Assembly: GCA_009692345.1 (NCBI GenBank) | Contig: SHZI01000012.1 | Coordinates: 1-42,704 of the forward strand | DNA length: 42,704 nucleotides | Direction of reading: 5' to 3' | Source of the DNA: Gammaproteobacteria bacterium | GTDB lineage: Bacteria > Pseudomonadota > Gammaproteobacteria > Steroidobacterales > GCA-2729495 | Shown here: piece by piece, positions 27,329-37,787 of the stretch | Position numbering within the stretch: position 1 is the stretch's first letter | Layout: each line of letters starts with the position of its first letter | Position numbers and translations under genes: made by a program | Notes under the pieces: generated by a model | Told to the model about the DNA's origin: nothing | Seen by the model: the letters and a program-made list of their open reading frames with translations, nothing else | The model's database searches: none

Positions 27329-28338
27329 TTGGCTTTGATAAGCGCGAGCGTGGTGTCGAGCATCCGGTTGGAGAAGCCCCACTCGTTGTCGTACCAGCTT
27401 AAAACCTTGACGAGCGTGCCGCCACCGACTCGCGTCTGCGTCGCATCGAAAATCGAGCTGCGCGGATCGTGGTTAAAGTCCACCGACACCAGCGGCTCCG
27501 TGTTGTAGCCCAGGATGCCCTTCAGCTCGCCCTCGGAGGCCGCCTTGAGAATGCCATTGACCTCGTCCACGGTGGTCGCCCGGGACGCCGTGAAGGTCAG
27601 GTCTACCACCGAGACGTTGATCGTCGGGACGCGCATGGCGAAGCCGTCCAGCTTCCCGTTGAGTTCCGGGAGCACAAGGCCGACGGCGGCAGCCGCCCCG
27701 GTCTTCGTGGGGATCATCGACATGGTCGCGGAACGGGCCCGCCGCAGATCCTCGTGATACACGTCGGTCAGCACCTGATCATTGGTGTACGCGTGAATAG
27801 TGGTCATCAACCCCTGCACCAAACCGAGCTTTTCGTGCAGCGGCTTGACCAGCGGCGCCAGACAGTTGGTCGTGCAGGAGGCATTGGAGATAACCGTGTA
27901 GGCTGCCTTCAGCGACTGGTGATTCACCCCGTAAACGATGGTGGCATCCACGTCCTTGCCGCCCGGCGCGGAGATGATTACTTTCTTCGCCCCGGCCGTG
28001 AGGTGGGCGGAGGCTTTTTCCTTGGTCGTGAAGAGGCCCGTGCACTCCAGCACGACGTCCACACCGAGTTCACCCCAGGGCAACTCCGCGGGATTGCGCT
28101 TGGCCAGCACGCGAATCCTGTCGCCGTTCACCACCATGCAATCGCCGTCGACCGTCACGGTCCCCGGAAACTTGCCGTGGGCCGTATCGTGCCGCGTCAG
28201 GTGCGCGTTCGTATTGGCGTCACCGAGATCGTTGATCGCCACGATGGCGATCTCGCCGGTGCGCTTTGCCTCGTAGAGAGCGCGCAGAACATTCCGGCCG
28301 ATGCGGCCGTAACCATTGATGGCAACTCTAACGGGCAT
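27325..28338 (-). CDS. gapA: Glyceraldehyde-3-phosphate dehydrogenase, type I
   Basis: Phosphorylating GAPDH, 337 residues. The NAD-binding start is [21 protein letters not shown], the active-site cysteine is in [19 protein letters not shown], and the catalytic domain has [29 protein letters not shown] and the C-terminal [15 protein letters not shown]. The N-terminal residue after the first strand, [21 protein letters not shown], is typical of Calvin or gluconeogenic-type enzymes that may also accept NADP, but cofactor choice is not certain. 19 bp after tkt. Confidence 0.97.
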   Translation of the reverse strand: MPVRVAINGYGRIGRNVLRALYEAKRTGEIAIVAINDLGDANTNAHLTRHDTAHGKFPGTVTVDGDCMVVNGDRIRVLAKRNPAELPWGELGVDVVLECTGLFTTKEKASAHLTAGAKKVIISAPGGKDVDATIVYGVNHQSLKAAYTVISNASCTTNCLAPLVKPLHEKLGLVQGLMTTIHAYTNDQVLTDVYHEDLRRARSATMSMIPTKTGAAAAVGLVLPELNGKLDGFAMRVPTINVSVVDLTFTASRATTVDEVNGILKAASEGELKGILGYNTEPLVSVDFNHDPRSSIFDATQTRVGGGTLVKVLSWYDNEWGFSNRMLDTTLALIKAK

Positions 28339-28357
28339 GCGAACGACTCCTGGCTGC

Positions 28358-30385
28358 TTATGCGCTGAGCAACTCCAGCGCTTCCTTCACAACGCGCTCC
28401 GGGGTGAAACCGAAGTGCTGAAACAGGTCCTTGGCGGGGGCTGACTTGCCAAAGACGTCGATACCGATGACGCGGCCGGCAGGACCCACAGCGCGATGCC
28501 AGGTCTCGGTTACGCCCATCTCAATCGCTATCCGGCGCGTCACGGCGGCGGGCAGCACCAACGCCCGCCACGCGGTGTCCTGGGCAGCAAACAAAGTGGG
28601 GCACGGCATGGAGACCACGCGAACACCGTGGCCCTGTGCCGTGAGCGCGTCGGCCGCGGCAACCGCCAGCGCCACCTCCGACCCGGTGGCAATGAGTATC
28701 AGGTCCACGCGGGCAGCATCCCGGAGCACGTAGCCACCGCGCCGGATGGCCGCAATCTGGGCGGCGTCGCGGGGCTGGGGCGGCAAGGCCTGGCGCGTCA
28801 GCACAAGGCTCGTCGGGCCTGAGGCACGCTCGATGGCTTCCTGCCAGGCAACTGCGGTCTCCACAGAGTCGCAGGGCCGCCAGACCCGCATGTTGGGAAT
28901 GAGGCGCAGGCTGGCGGTCTGCTCCACCGACTGGTGAGTAGGCCCGTCTTCCCCCAGACCGATGGAGTCGTGGGTAAAGACAAAGATGGAGCGGAGTTCC
29001 ATCAGTGCTGCCATGCGCAGCGCATTTCTGGAGTAGTCCGAGAAGGTCAGGAAGGTGCCGCCGAAGGGAATGTAGCCCCCGTGGGCCGCCATGCCGTTCA
29101 TCGCCGCGGACATGCCGAACTCCCGGACACCCCAGGAGAGGTAGTTGCCGGCGACGTGACCGGGACCCACGGTGACGGCCGCCTTGGTGCGGGTCAGGTT
29201 GGAGCCGGTCAGATCGGCAGACCCGCCAAACAGTTCCGGCAGGGCAGGTGAAAAAGCGTTCAGAGCGTCTTCTGAGGATTTTCTGGTGGCCTTGGCCGCA
29301 GTGTCGGTGACAATCCTGGCCAGGGCGATTTCGGCGTGGGCGGGCCACGCAGCAGGCAGCTCCCCCGCCATGCGCCGGCTGAACTCGCCCGCGAGCTCCG
29401 GGTAGTCCTTGCCATAAGCCGTGAAGAGTTCCTGCCACTGCTGCTCGAGACGCGCACCCACGGCAAGCGCATCCCAGCCGGCCCGGATCTCGGGCGGGAC
29501 TTCGAAGGGCGGCGCGGTCCAGCCCAGGAACTTGCGCGCGGCGGCTGCCTCCTCGGGCCCGAGGGCCTCGCCGTGCACCTTCTCCGTGCCTTGCTTGTTG
29601 GGGGCACCCCAGCCAATGGCGGTCTTGCAGCAGATCAGCGACGGCCGGCCGGTCTCATTCCGGGCCGCCTCGATGGCCGTGCTGACGGCGTCGGGGTTGT
29701 GGCCGTCCACATCAGCAACGACGTGCCAGCCATAGGCCCGGAAGCGGGCCGGCGTGTCGTCGGTAAACCAGTTCTTGACGTGCCCATCGATCGAGATGCC
29801 GTTATCGTCGTACAGGCAGATCAGCTTGCCGAGACCCAGCGTACCCGCCAGGGAGCAGGCCTCGTGGGATATGCCCTCCATCAGGCAGCCGTCACCGAGA
29901 AAGACCCAGGTATGGTGATCGACCACCGGGAAGCCCGGGCGGTTGAACTCGGCGGCCAGCAACTTCTCTGCCAGGGCCATGCCCACCGCATTGGCCAGCC
30001 CCTGGCCCAGGGGCCCGGTGGTGGTCTCGATGCCGAGGTGCAGGTCCCGCTCCGGGTGGCCTGCCGTGAGGGAACCCAGCTGCCGGAAGCGGCGGATCTC
30101 ATCCAGGGACAGCGGATAGCCGGTCAGATTCAGCAGGGAGTAGAGGAGCATCGACCCGTGCCCGTTCGAGAGCACGAAACGGTCCCGGTCGGGCCAGGTC
30201 GGGTTGGCGGGGTTGTGCCGGAGGTAGTCGTTCCAGAGCACCTCTGCCATGTCAGCCATGCCCATGGGCATGCCCGGGTGACCGGATTTGGCCGCCTCGA
30301 CGGCGTCGAAGGAGAGGACGCGGATCGCGTTGGCCAGCTGCCGGCGCGCGGCGGCCGGGCGGTTCGTTCGGGCTTTGGCTGGCAT
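28358..30385 (-). CDS. tkt: Transketolase
   Basis: Thiamine-diphosphate enzyme moving two-carbon units in the pentose phosphate or Calvin cycle. The 675 residues hold [43 protein letters not shown], the TPP motif [59 protein letters not shown] and the C-terminal [33 protein letters not shown] 30385 is preceded by GGGGGT at 5 bp. It heads the carbon operon tkt-gapA-pgk-gckA-pyk. Confidence 0.96.
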   Translation of the reverse strand: MPAKARTNRPAAARRQLANAIRVLSFDAVEAAKSGHPGMPMGMADMAEVLWNDYLRHNPANPTWPDRDRFVLSNGHGSMLLYSLLNLTGYPLSLDEIRRFRQLGSLTAGHPERDLHLGIETTTGPLGQGLANAVGMALAEKLLAAEFNRPGFPVVDHHTWVFLGDGCLMEGISHEACSLAGTLGLGKLICLYDDNGISIDGHVKNWFTDDTPARFRAYGWHVVADVDGHNPDAVSTAIEAARNETGRPSLICCKTAIGWGAPNKQGTEKVHGEALGPEEAAAARKFLGWTAPPFEVPPEIRAGWDALAVGARLEQQWQELFTAYGKDYPELAGEFSRRMAGELPAAWPAHAEIALARIVTDTAAKATRKSSEDALNAFSPALPELFGGSADLTGSNLTRTKAAVTVGPGHVAGNYLSWGVREFGMSAAMNGMAAHGGYIPFGGTFLTFSDYSRNALRMAALMELRSIFVFTHDSIGLGEDGPTHQSVEQTASLRLIPNMRVWRPCDSVETAVAWQEAIERASGPTSLVLTRQALPPQPRDAAQIAAIRRGGYVLRDAARVDLILIATGSEVALAVAAADALTAQGHGVRVVSMPCPTLFAAQDTAWRALVLPAAVTRRIAIEMGVTETWHRAVGPAGRVIGIDVFGKSAPAKDLFQHFGFTPERVVKEALELLSA

Positions 30386-30448
30386 GAGACCCCCAGCGCT
30401 CCGGGACGAGTGGGGAGGAATGCTCGCGAAAGCCCGCAGCGGGCGCGC

Positions 30449-30477
30449 ATTGTCGCGTAACAGTGCAGGACCCGCAA
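30449..30477 (-). promoter_or_regulatory. Candidate promoter of the tkt operon
   Basis: Minus strand TTGCGG (complement of 30472-30477), 17 bp, GACAAT (complement of 30449-30454), about 60 bp before the tkt ATG. Both hexamers are moderate matches, the spacing is ideal. Confidence 0.35.
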
Positions 30478-30539
30478 CGGGTTGGCCACCACTTATGTCA
30501 CTGCCAGACCGGACACCGACAGGTTGCCGGAGCAACGTC

Positions 30540-30545
30540 TATAAT
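30540..30545 (+). promoter_or_regulatory. Candidate -10 element for metK
   Basis: A perfect TATAAT 32 bp before the metK ATG. No convincing -35 at 16-18 bp upstream. The implied leader of about 25 nt is too short to hold any known SAM or SAH riboswitch. Confidence 0.5.
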
Positions 30546-30577
30546 TCCGGCCCCAAACAACTACAACCGGACACCCC

Positions 30578-31750
30578 ATGGCCAGCCGCAAGCTCTTTAC
30601 CTCCGAATCCGTCTCTGAAGGTCACCCGGACAAGATGGCGGACCAGATTTCCGATGCCATCCTGGATGCCATCCTGGCCCAGGAGCCGGAATCCCGGGTG
30701 GCGTGTGAAACCCTGATCAAGACAGGCTTCGTGCTGGTCTCCGGGGAAATCACCACCAATGCCTGGGTCGATCTGGAGGCACTGGTGCGCAAGGTCGTGT
30801 GCGACATCGGGTACGACCACTCGGACAAGGGCTTCGACGGCAACTCCTGTGGCGTGCTGAATGCCATCGGCAAGCAGTCTGCCCATATCGCCCGGGGCGT
30901 GTCCCGGAAGAAGAAGCGGGAACAGGGCGCCGGCGATCAGGGCATGATGTTTGGCTACGCCGCCCGGGAAACCGACGTGCTCATGCCCTTACCCATCACG
31001 CTGGCCCACAGGCTGGTGAAGCGCCAGGCGGACGTCCGCCGCAAGGGCAAGCTCAACTGGCTCAGGCCTGACGCCAAGAGCCAGGTCACCGTGATTTACG
31101 AGGACCACAAGCCGGTGGGTCTGGATGCCGTGGTGCTGTCGACTCAGCACGCCCCCGGCGTCAAGCAGAAAGACCTCCGGGAAGCGGTGATCGAGGAGAT
31201 CCTGAAGCCGGTCATCGCGAAAAAGTGGTTTGCTTCCCTCAAGAAGGAGAAGATCCACATCAACCCGACCGGCGCCTTCGAAATCGGGGGGCCCATGGGC
31301 GACTGTGGCCTCACCGGCCGCAAGATCATCGTGGATACCTACGGCGGCATGGCCCGCCATGGGGGCGGAGCGTTCTCAGGCAAGGATCCCACGAAGGTGG
31401 ACCGGTCGGCCGCCTATGCCGCCCGTTATGTCGCCAAGAACATCGTCGCGGCAGGCATTGCCGACCGCTGCGAGGTGCAGGTTTCCTACGCCATTGGCGT
31501 CGCCCAGCCGACCTCAGTCAGTGTCGATACCTTCGGCACCGGCAAGCTCGGGGAGGAACGCCTCGACCAGCTGGTCCGCAAGCACTTCGACCTGACTCCC
31601 TACGGCATCCGGGAAATGCTGGATCTGCACAGGCCCATCTACCGGGCCACGGCGGCCTACGGCCACTTCGGCCGGGAAGAACCGAATTTCACCTGGGAAC
31701 GAACTGACAGGGCAGAGGCCCTGCAGCGGGATGCCCGCGTCAGACGCTAG
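30578..31750 (+). CDS. metK: S-adenosylmethionine synthetase
   Basis: Makes SAM from methionine and ATP. The 390 residues show [24 protein letters not shown] at the N-terminus, [22 protein letters not shown] (the ATP-binding hexapeptide region), and the P-loop-like [31 protein letters not shown]. The central [11 protein letters not shown] and C-terminal [14 protein letters not shown] are standard. Diverges from tkt across 192 bp and is followed 58 bp later by ahcY. Confidence 0.97.
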   Translation: MASRKLFTSESVSEGHPDKMADQISDAILDAILAQEPESRVACETLIKTGFVLVSGEITTNAWVDLEALVRKVVCDIGYDHSDKGFDGNSCGVLNAIGKQSAHIARGVSRKKKREQGAGDQGMMFGYAARETDVLMPLPITLAHRLVKRQADVRRKGKLNWLRPDAKSQVTVIYEDHKPVGLDAVVLSTQHAPGVKQKDLREAVIEEILKPVIAKKWFASLKKEKIHINPTGAFEIGGPMGDCGLTGRKIIVDTYGGMARHGGGAFSGKDPTKVDRSAAYAARYVAKNIVAAGIADRCEVQVSYAIGVAQPTSVSVDTFGTGKLGEERLDQLVRKHFDLTPYGIREMLDLHRPIYRATAAYGHFGREEPNFTWERTDRAEALQRDARVRR

Positions 31751-31808
31751 CGGCCGATTTGCCGGTCACCCAACCTGAAAAAACCGCCCCAAACTTAAGG
31801 ACTCACCA

Positions 31809-33122
31809 ATGAGCACCAAGCCCGCTTTGGCCACCGAGGACGACTTCCGCGTTGCCGACATGAGCCTCGCCGCCTGGGGCAGGAAAGAAATCGCCATTGC
31901 GGAAACCGAGATGCCGGGCCTCATGGCGCTGTGCGAGGAGTTCGGCAAGTCGAAGCCGTTGAAGGGCGCCCGGATTGCCGGTTGCCTGCACATGACGATC
32001 CAGACCGCCGTGCTGATCGAAACCCTGGTCAAGCTGGGGGCCAGTGTGCGCTGGTCATCCTGCAACATCTTCTCCACCCAGGACCATGCGGCGTCGGCGA
32101 TTGCCGCCGCCGGCGTGCCGGTGTTCGCCTGGAAGGGCGAGACGGAGGAGGAGTACTGGTGGTGCGTCGAGCAGACGGTGCGGGGCCCGAACGGCTGGGT
32201 GCCCAACATGATTCTCGATGACGGCGGCGACCTGACCGCTATCCTGCACGACAAGTACCCTGAACTGATGAAGGACGTCCGCGGCATCTCGGAGGAGACC
32301 ACGACGGGGGTCGGCCGCCTCTACGAAATGGCGACCGCAGGTCGGCTGATGTGCCCCGCCATCAACGTCAACGACTCCGTGACCAAGTCCAAGTTCGACA
32401 ATCTCTACGGCTGCCGGGAGTCACTGGTGGACGGCATCAAACGGGCCACCGACGTGATGATCGCCGGCAAGATCGCGGTCGTCGCTGGCTACGGGGATGT
32501 GGGCAAGGGCTGTGCCCAGTCGCTCCGGGGCCTGGGGGCCACCGTGTGGATCACGGAAATCGATCCGATCAATGCCTTGCAGGCCGCCATGGAAGGCTAC
32601 CGCGTGGTGACGATGGAACAGGCCGCCCCCAAGGCCGACATCTTCGTCAGCGCCACCGGCAATTTTGGCGTCATCAACCATGACCACATGGTGAAGATGA
32701 AAGACCAGGCCATCGTCTGCAACATCGGGCACTTCGACAGCGAGATCGACGTGGCATCGTTGCGCAAGCTCAAGTGGGAAAACATCAAGCCCCAGGTGGA
32801 CCACGTTATCTTCCCGGACGGCAAGCGGCTGATCCTGCTGGCCGAGGGACGCCTCGTTAACCTGGGCTGCGGCACGGGCCACCCGAGCTTTGTCATGTCG
32901 ACGTCCTTCACCAACCAGGTCCTGGCGCAGATGGACCTGTGGCAGAACCCGACCAAGTACGAGAAGAAGGTTTACGTCCTGCCGAAGTATCTCGACGAGA
33001 AAGTCGCCCGACTGCACCTGAAGAAGATCGGCGTCGAACTGACCACGCTGACCCAGAAGCAGGCCGACTACCTCCGCGTGCCCGTCGAGGGGCCCTACAA
33101 GCCGGACCACTACCGCTATTGA
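31809..33122 (+). CDS. ahcY: Adenosylhomocysteinase
   Basis: Hydrolyses S-adenosylhomocysteine to adenosine and homocysteine, removing product inhibition of methyltransferases. The 437 residues include [54 protein letters not shown], the NAD site [32 protein letters not shown] and the C-terminal KPDHYRY that contributes to the neighbouring NAD site. AAGGA lies 8 bp before the ATG. The gene with metK upstream and a methyltransferase 4 bp downstream forms a SAM-cycle unit. Confidence 0.97.
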   Translation: MSTKPALATEDDFRVADMSLAAWGRKEIAIAETEMPGLMALCEEFGKSKPLKGARIAGCLHMTIQTAVLIETLVKLGASVRWSSCNIFSTQDHAASAIAAAGVPVFAWKGETEEEYWWCVEQTVRGPNGWVPNMILDDGGDLTAILHDKYPELMKDVRGISEETTTGVGRLYEMATAGRLMCPAINVNDSVTKSKFDNLYGCRESLVDGIKRATDVMIAGKIAVVAGYGDVGKGCAQSLRGLGATVWITEIDPINALQAAMEGYRVVTMEQAAPKADIFVSATGNFGVINHDHMVKMKDQAIVCNIGHFDSEIDVASLRKLKWENIKPQVDHVIFPDGKRLILLAEGRLVNLGCGTGHPSFVMSTSFTNQVLAQMDLWQNPTKYEKKVYVLPKYLDEKVARLHLKKIGVELTTLTQKQADYLRVPVEGPYKPDHYRY

Positions 33123-33126
33123 GTCG

Positions 33127-33846
33127 ATGCTGCCGAAGTCCAGCGTCCCCGGCCTGATTCCCACCCTGAACAACACGGGGTGGATGACCGAGACGCTGGA
33201 CGACTACTCACTGGCATTCACCGAGTACGCCGGGACTCAGCAGGCAGAGTGCCTGGATATCGGCTGCGCCTACGGCGTGGCGACCCTGCCAGCGCTGGCG
33301 AAGGGCGCCCGCATTCTGGCGAGTGACCTCGAGCCGAGGCACCTGGAGATCCTCGCCGGGCGGGTTCCGCCGGCTGATCGAGCCCGCTTCCGCAGCCAGC
33401 CGGCCAGGCTGCCGGACATCGATTTTCCGGCCGGGAGCTTCGGGGCACTTCTCTGCGCCCGGGTCCTGCATTTTCTCCTGGCCCGGGATATCGAGATCAC
33501 CGTCCGCAAGATGTTCGACTGGCTGCTGCCAGGTGGCCGGGCGTTCCTGATCACGGACAGTCCCTACGCAGGGCCCTGGTGGAAAAGCTCGCCGGAGTAC
33601 GAGCGGCGCAAACGCGAGGGTTGCCCCTGGCCGGGGTTTGTCAGCAACTATCCTTCGCTTCTGCCCGCAGGCACCGATCCGTCGAAGCACTCCTCATTCA
33701 TTCATCCCCTGGACCCCGACATCCTCAGCCGGGTGTGCAGGGAAGCCGGCTTCGAGGTGCTCGAGGCCCGGTTTCTCCGGGGTGGCACCAAAAGTGCGAC
33801 AGGTCGGGAGCACGCGGGAGTCATCGCGGCAAAGCCCGCCCTATAA
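33127..33846 (+). CDS. Class I SAM-dependent methyltransferase of unknown substrate
   Basis: A 239-residue Rossmann methyltransferase. Motif I is ECLDIGCAYGVATLPAL near residues 41-57; the acidic motif II is ILASDLEP, motif IV is FGALLCARVLHFL, and the helix LLPGGRAFLITDSPY follows. Beyond the core, a segment rich in W, K, S and P (GPWWKSSPEYERRKREGCPWPGF) could form a substrate cap. It starts 4 bp after the ahcY stop, so is probably cotranscribed with SAM recycling. In many proteobacteria this place is held by metF, which is absent. Substrate cannot be inferred. Confidence 0.85.
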   Translation: MLPKSSVPGLIPTLNNTGWMTETLDDYSLAFTEYAGTQQAECLDIGCAYGVATLPALAKGARILASDLEPRHLEILAGRVPPADRARFRSQPARLPDIDFPAGSFGALLCARVLHFLLARDIEITVRKMFDWLLPGGRAFLITDSPYAGPWWKSSPEYERRKREGCPWPGFVSNYPSLLPAGTDPSKHSSFIHPLDPDILSRVCREAGFEVLEARFLRGGTKSATGREHAGVIAAKPAL

Positions 33847-33945
33847 CGCGATCTTCGTCGCATTTTCGCCGCTGCCTCTGCTGGCCGGGGCGGTCCTTGC
33901 GAAGCCCATTCGATGGCGAGACGCAGCCCCGGCTATAGTTTCCCC

Positions 33946-34701
33946 ATGTCACCTCCCCTCCGCATCCTGCACATCACCGACCCCCACCTCCACGAGCATC
34001 GGGACGCCCGGATGCGCGGCGTGAACACTGACGACACGCTGGTGGCCACGCTCAAGCAGGCCATGGCTGATGCGCGCCGTCCGGACGCAATCCTCGCCAC
34101 GGGCGATCTCGTTCAGGACGAAACCCGGGGCGGCTATGAACGGTTTCGGGAACTCACCGGCGGCCTGGGTTTGCCGGTCTACTGCCTGCCAGGAAACCAT
34201 GACTCCCCCGACCTCATGCGTGCGGTGTTGTCCGAACCACCCTTCCAGTTCTGCGGGGTCGCACAGCACGGTGACTGGACGCTGGTGATGCTGAGCAGTT
34301 TCGCCAGCAATGAGGCCGGCGGCGTGCTGGCCGACCCGGAGCTGGAGTTTCTGGAACGGACCCTGGCGAGCCGCCCTTCGGGCCATTGCCTGATTGCCCT
34401 GCACCACCAGCCGGTACCCATGGGCAGCCGCTGGCTCGACGGCGTCGCCCTGCGCAACGCGGACGAGTTCTTCCGGGTCTGCGACCGGCATACCCACGTC
34501 CGGGGCATCGTCTGGGGCCACGTCCATCAGGCCTCGGACCGGGAGCGGCGGGGAGTCCAGTTGATGAGCACACCCTCCACCTGTTCCCAGTTCAAGCCGG
34601 AATCTGAGCACTTCGCCCTGGACGCGCGCCCACCAGGCTACCGGTGGCTGAATCTCCACACGGATGGCAGGATCAGCACATCAGTAGTCTGGGTTGCCTG
34701 A
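33946..34701 (+). CDS. cpdA: 3',5'-cyclic AMP phosphodiesterase-like metallophosphoesterase
   Basis: Calcineurin-like phosphoesterase of the CpdA class, 251 residues. All metal-binding motifs are visible: ITDPHLH (D-x-H), LATGDLVQDET (GDxxxD), LPGNHDSP (GNHD), ALHHQPVPMGSRWLD and WGHVHQA (GHxH). The order and the PVPMGSRWLDG region match CpdA, which hydrolyses cAMP. TATAGT at 33934-33939 is a possible -10 but lies very close to the ATG. Whether cAMP is the substrate is inferred from family similarity. Confidence 0.88.
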   Translation: MSPPLRILHITDPHLHEHRDARMRGVNTDDTLVATLKQAMADARRPDAILATGDLVQDETRGGYERFRELTGGLGLPVYCLPGNHDSPDLMRAVLSEPPFQFCGVAQHGDWTLVMLSSFASNEAGGVLADPELEFLERTLASRPSGHCLIALHHQPVPMGSRWLDGVALRNADEFFRVCDRHTHVRGIVWGHVHQASDRERRGVQLMSTPSTCSQFKPESEHFALDARPPGYRWLNLHTDGRISTSVVWVA

Positions 34702-34706
34702 ACTCA

Positions 34707-35633
34707 ATGGTCCTGCCATCACGCCGGAGGCTGGCCTCTGCGCCGCTGGCGATACTGGTCACGGCGGCAGCTTTCTGGACACAGTCAGCCTCCGCCCTGC
34801 CCCTGTGGGAACTGACCGGCACCCGCAATCACATCATGGTGCTTGGCTCGATTCACCTGCTCCGCGCTGCTGACTACCCCCTGGCCCCCGCGATCACCCA
34901 GGCCTTTGATGAGGCGGACATCGTGCTCATGGAGATCGACATGGACGATCTCGATCCTGGGATCAGTGCGCAGACCATCGCCGCACTGGCCAGGGACGGC
35001 AAGGGGCGCCAGTTACAGGAATTGCTGGGCCCCAACGCCTGGCGGGCAGCGTCTGCCGAAGCGGGCAAGCTGGGACTGGACCTGTCCTCCCTGGCACCCT
35101 TCGAACCCTGGTACGCCGCCATCGCAGTGACACAGCTGCGCCTCGCCCAGCTCGGTTTCGACCAGTCCCTGGGCGTTGAAGCGCAACTGTCCACAGAGGC
35201 AAGAAAACGGGGCAAGGAGGTCCGCGGTCTCGAAACCCTGGAAGGTCAGCTGCGAACCCTCGACAACCTGTCGCCGGACGCCCAGCGAGCCTTCCTCCAG
35301 ACCACCCTCGAGGAAGCACGGGAAGCGGGCGAGGTGGCCGACGAGATGATCGCCGCGTGGAAGACGGGGGACGTGGTGACGCTGGACGCGGACCTGCTCG
35401 AAAGCGTCCGCGAGCAACCCGAGATGTATCGGGCGCTGATTGTTCAGCGCAACGAGAACTTTGCCCGCGCCATTGGCGACCTCGTGGATGACTCGAAGGA
35501 TTACCTGATCGTGGTCGGGACCCTGCACCTGGTGGGCCCCGACAGCGTGCTAAGCCTGCTGGGGCGAAAAGGCATCAAGTCCAGACAGATTGATGGCGGG
35601 GAACCCGCTCTCACCGAGGTGGAGCGCCCCTAA
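34707..35633 (+). CDS. TraB/GumN family protein, exported
   Basis: A 308-residue protein of the TraB/GumN (PrgY-like, Tiki-related) family, thought to be metalloproteases; the substrate is unknown. A signal peptide ([22 protein letters not shown]) precedes [27 protein letters not shown], where GSIH is the first of the two conserved GxxH motifs. [16 protein letters not shown] adds the conserved glutamate. The second motif is [18 protein letters not shown] near the end. ATG 34707 is chosen for the signal peptide. Its stop overlaps the convergent rubredoxin stop by 4 bp. Confidence 0.9.
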   Translation: MVLPSRRRLASAPLAILVTAAAFWTQSASALPLWELTGTRNHIMVLGSIHLLRAADYPLAPAITQAFDEADIVLMEIDMDDLDPGISAQTIAALARDGKGRQLQELLGPNAWRAASAEAGKLGLDLSSLAPFEPWYAAIAVTQLRLAQLGFDQSLGVEAQLSTEARKRGKEVRGLETLEGQLRTLDNLSPDAQRAFLQTTLEEAREAGEVADEMIAAWKTGDVVTLDADLLESVREQPEMYRALIVQRNENFARAIGDLVDDSKDYLIVVGTLHLVGPDSVLSLLGRKGIKSRQIDGGEPALTEVERP

Positions 35634-35794
35634 ACCTCGACCATCTCGAAATCTTCCTTGCCTGCTCCGCAGTCCGGACAGCGCCAGGACAGCGGGACAT
35701 CGGACCAGGCCGTTCCCGGCGCCAGCCCGGATTCGGGCGCACCGGCCCGCTCGTCGTACAGATAACCGCAGATCAGGCACATGTAGGTTTTCAT
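35630..35794 (-). CDS. Rubredoxin
   Basis: A 54-residue one-iron electron carrier. The iron ligands are C6/C9 in [12 protein letters not shown] and C39/C42 in [14 protein letters not shown], with the standard rubredoxin length and the conserved aromatic residues. AGGAAG lies 8 bp upstream of the ATG. Its partner (a rubredoxin reductase, alkane hydroxylase or oxidase) is not in the window. The frame is open upstream into the LON-domain gene, but only this part is similar. Confidence 0.95.
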   Translation of the reverse strand: MKTYMCLICGYLYDERAGAPESGLAPGTAWSDVPLSWRCPDCGAGKEDFEMVEV

Positions 35795-35808
35795 CGGGAC
35801 AAAGCTTC

Positions 35809-36402
35809 CTATGGCGATTTTTCGCGGCGTAACGGGCGGAGCATCGGTCGCAGGAACTGCAACAGTTTGACCGGATCCGTGAGTTCGAGACAATGCTGCT
35901 TGTCGGCAGGTGGCATCGGCAGAATCTCTGCAAGCCTGCAGCCCACCCAGGCCGCATCGTCGTAGCGCTTGTCGATGGCATCATAGAGTCCACCGAGATC
36001 GTTGATCACGGAGGCGAGCAGCGTGGCCAGGGGGCGAAACTCCTCCGGCAGTGCCTGCCGGCGCAGTTCGGGCAACAACTCAACCTCGCCGAGGTAGAGA
36101 CCGTCTGCCTGGCGGGAAACCCCAAGCAGGCGAAACTGCCGTTTCCCCTGGGCCGTGATTCCCAGGATGCCATCGCTGCCCTGATGGAAGTCGATGATAT
36201 GAGCGAAAGTGCCAATGGTGCTGGTTTCCACCGGGCCCGTCTCCCCGCCGCCCAGGATCAGCACGACACCAAAGTCTGAATCCTCCCGCAGGCAGCGACT
36301 GACCATATCCAGGTAACGCGGCTCAAACACGCGCAGGGTCAAGGGACCATCGGGAAACAGAACCGTGCTCAATGGGAACAGGGGACCAGCCGACAAGCTC
36401 AC
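35809..36402 (-). CDS. LON peptidase substrate-binding-domain protein
   Basis: A 197-residue stand-alone LON N-terminal domain (PUA-like fold), without ATPase or protease parts. It begins [33 protein letters not shown] and has [17 protein letters not shown] and [17 protein letters not shown], then a helical second half. Such proteins are widespread but their function is not settled. GTG start overlaps the mpl TGA by 4 bp, so it is translationally coupled to mpl. Confidence 0.9.
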   Translation of the reverse strand: MSLSAGPLFPLSTVLFPDGPLTLRVFEPRYLDMVSRCLREDSDFGVVLILGGGETGPVETSTIGTFAHIIDFHQGSDGILGITAQGKRQFRLLGVSRQADGLYLGEVELLPELRRQALPEEFRPLATLLASVINDLGGLYDAIDKRYDDAAWVGCRLAEILPMPPADKQHCLELTDPVKLLQFLRPMLRPLRREKSP

Positions 36403-37763
36403 GGGCTCGAACCGAGCGCCTGACTCAACGCACCGTGGATTCCCTGAAAATCGCCGTTACTCATGATCACCACGGCATCCCCCGGATGCTTGCCCGCCAC
36501 AATGCCAGCAATGATCGTTTCGGTATCCGGGCAAACCCGGATGCGGGGATCAGACCGAAACTCGGCATCCAGATCCCACTTGAGGCCGGCAGGGCGCAGA
36601 ACCCAGGCCTGATCCGCGGCACCGAGCGCCGGACCCAGTGCCCCCTGGTAGATGCCGAGCTTCATGCTGTTGGAGCGCGGCTCGAAAACCGCAATGACCC
36701 GCCGCACGCCGGCACGCTGCCGGATGCCCTCCAGAGTCCTGCGAATCGCGGTCGGATGATGGGCGAAGTCGTCAAAGACCTGGACCCCGCCAAACTCGCC
36801 GAGGTGCTGCAGACGGCGCTTGACGCCCCGAAACCGCCCGATAGCCTCCAGTGCCACTGCCGGGTCGACGCCGACAGCGCGGGCGGCCAGCAAAGCGGCC
36901 ACGGCGTTCTCGGCATTGTGGGCTCCCGACAGCTGCCACTGACAGCGGCCAACCTCCTGGCCCTTGTGCATTACGCGCAGCGTGCCCGCAGGAGACTCGA
37001 TCCCCACCCAGTCCGCACCCTCCTCACTGCGGCTCCCGAAGGTGTCCAGGGGCGTCCAGCACCCGCGCTGCAGCAGAGCGATCACATTGGCATCGCCCGC
37101 CGGGACGACCAGCCGGCCATTGGCCGGGAGAGCGCGGATCAGCTGGTGAAACTGGTGGGTGATGGCCTCGAGGTTGGGATAGATATCCGCGTGATCAAAT
37201 TCCAGATTGTTGACGATGAGCGTCTGGGGGCGGTAGAGAAGGAACTTGGCGCGCTTGTCGAAAAAAGCGGTGTCGTACTCGTCGGCTTCGATCACGAAGA
37301 CCGGATCTGTCCCCAGTCGGGCCGAGAACTCGAAGTCCTTCGGCACGCCGCCGACCAGGAAGCCTGCGCGCCGGCCGGCGCACTCAAGGATCCATGCCAG
37401 CAGGCTGGTCGTGGTGGTCTTGCCGTGGGTACCGGCGACACCGATCACCGAGCGGTGGCGCAGTACTGCGTTCGCCAGCCACTCAGGCCCGGACATGTAG
37501 GGAATACGCCGGTTCAGCAGTTCCTCGATGACTGGCATACCACGAGTCATGACATTGCCAACCACGACCACGTCCGGCGCAGGCTCGAGCTGAGCTGCCT
37601 CATAGCCCTCGATCAACTCCACACCCAGACGGGCCAGCTGGTCACTCATCGGCGGGTAGATGTTGCGATCCGAGCCCGTCACCCGGTAACCGGCTTCCCT
37701 GGCGATGACCGCCACACCGCCCATGAATGTCCCGCAGACTCCAAGGATATGTACGTGCTGCAT
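36399..37763 (-). CDS. mpl: UDP-N-acetylmuramate:L-alanyl-gamma-D-glutamyl-meso-diaminopimelate ligase
   Basis: Recycles the murein tripeptide by ligating it to UDP-MurNAc, using ATP. A Mur ligase of 454 residues: MQHVHILGVCGTFMGGVAVIAREAGYRVTGSD, VIGVAGTHGKTTTTSLLAWIL (P-loop), FVIEADEYDTAFFDKRAKFL (Mpl-specific DEYD), NLEFDHADIY, and the C-terminal VFDDFAHHPTAIRRTL (DDFAHHP). Mpl rather than MurC is supported by the DEYD motif and the lack of neighbouring mur genes. Followed by the coupled LON-domain gene. Confidence 0.96.
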   Translation of the reverse strand: MQHVHILGVCGTFMGGVAVIAREAGYRVTGSDRNIYPPMSDQLARLGVELIEGYEAAQLEPAPDVVVVGNVMTRGMPVIEELLNRRIPYMSGPEWLANAVLRHRSVIGVAGTHGKTTTTSLLAWILECAGRRAGFLVGGVPKDFEFSARLGTDPVFVIEADEYDTAFFDKRAKFLLYRPQTLIVNNLEFDHADIYPNLEAITHQFHQLIRALPANGRLVVPAGDANVIALLQRGCWTPLDTFGSRSEEGADWVGIESPAGTLRVMHKGQEVGRCQWQLSGAHNAENAVAALLAARAVGVDPAVALEAIGRFRGVKRRLQHLGEFGGVQVFDDFAHHPTAIRRTLEGIRQRAGVRRVIAVFEPRSNSMKLGIYQGALGPALGAADQAWVLRPAGLKWDLDAEFRSDPRIRVCPDTETIIAGIVAGKHPGDAVVIMSNGDFQGIHGALSQALGSSP

Positions 37764-37787
37764 ATGAGGAGTTGCCAGCCCTGAGGA

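Noticed and set aside
30386-30577. SAM riboswitch before metK
   Set aside because: The -10 lies only about 30 bp from the start codon, leaving no room for an aptamer, and no kink-turn or SAM-box sequence is seen.
31751-31808. SAH riboswitch before ahcY
   Set aside because: The 58-bp gap is too short and shows none of the conserved SAH aptamer sequence; only a normal ribosome site is present.
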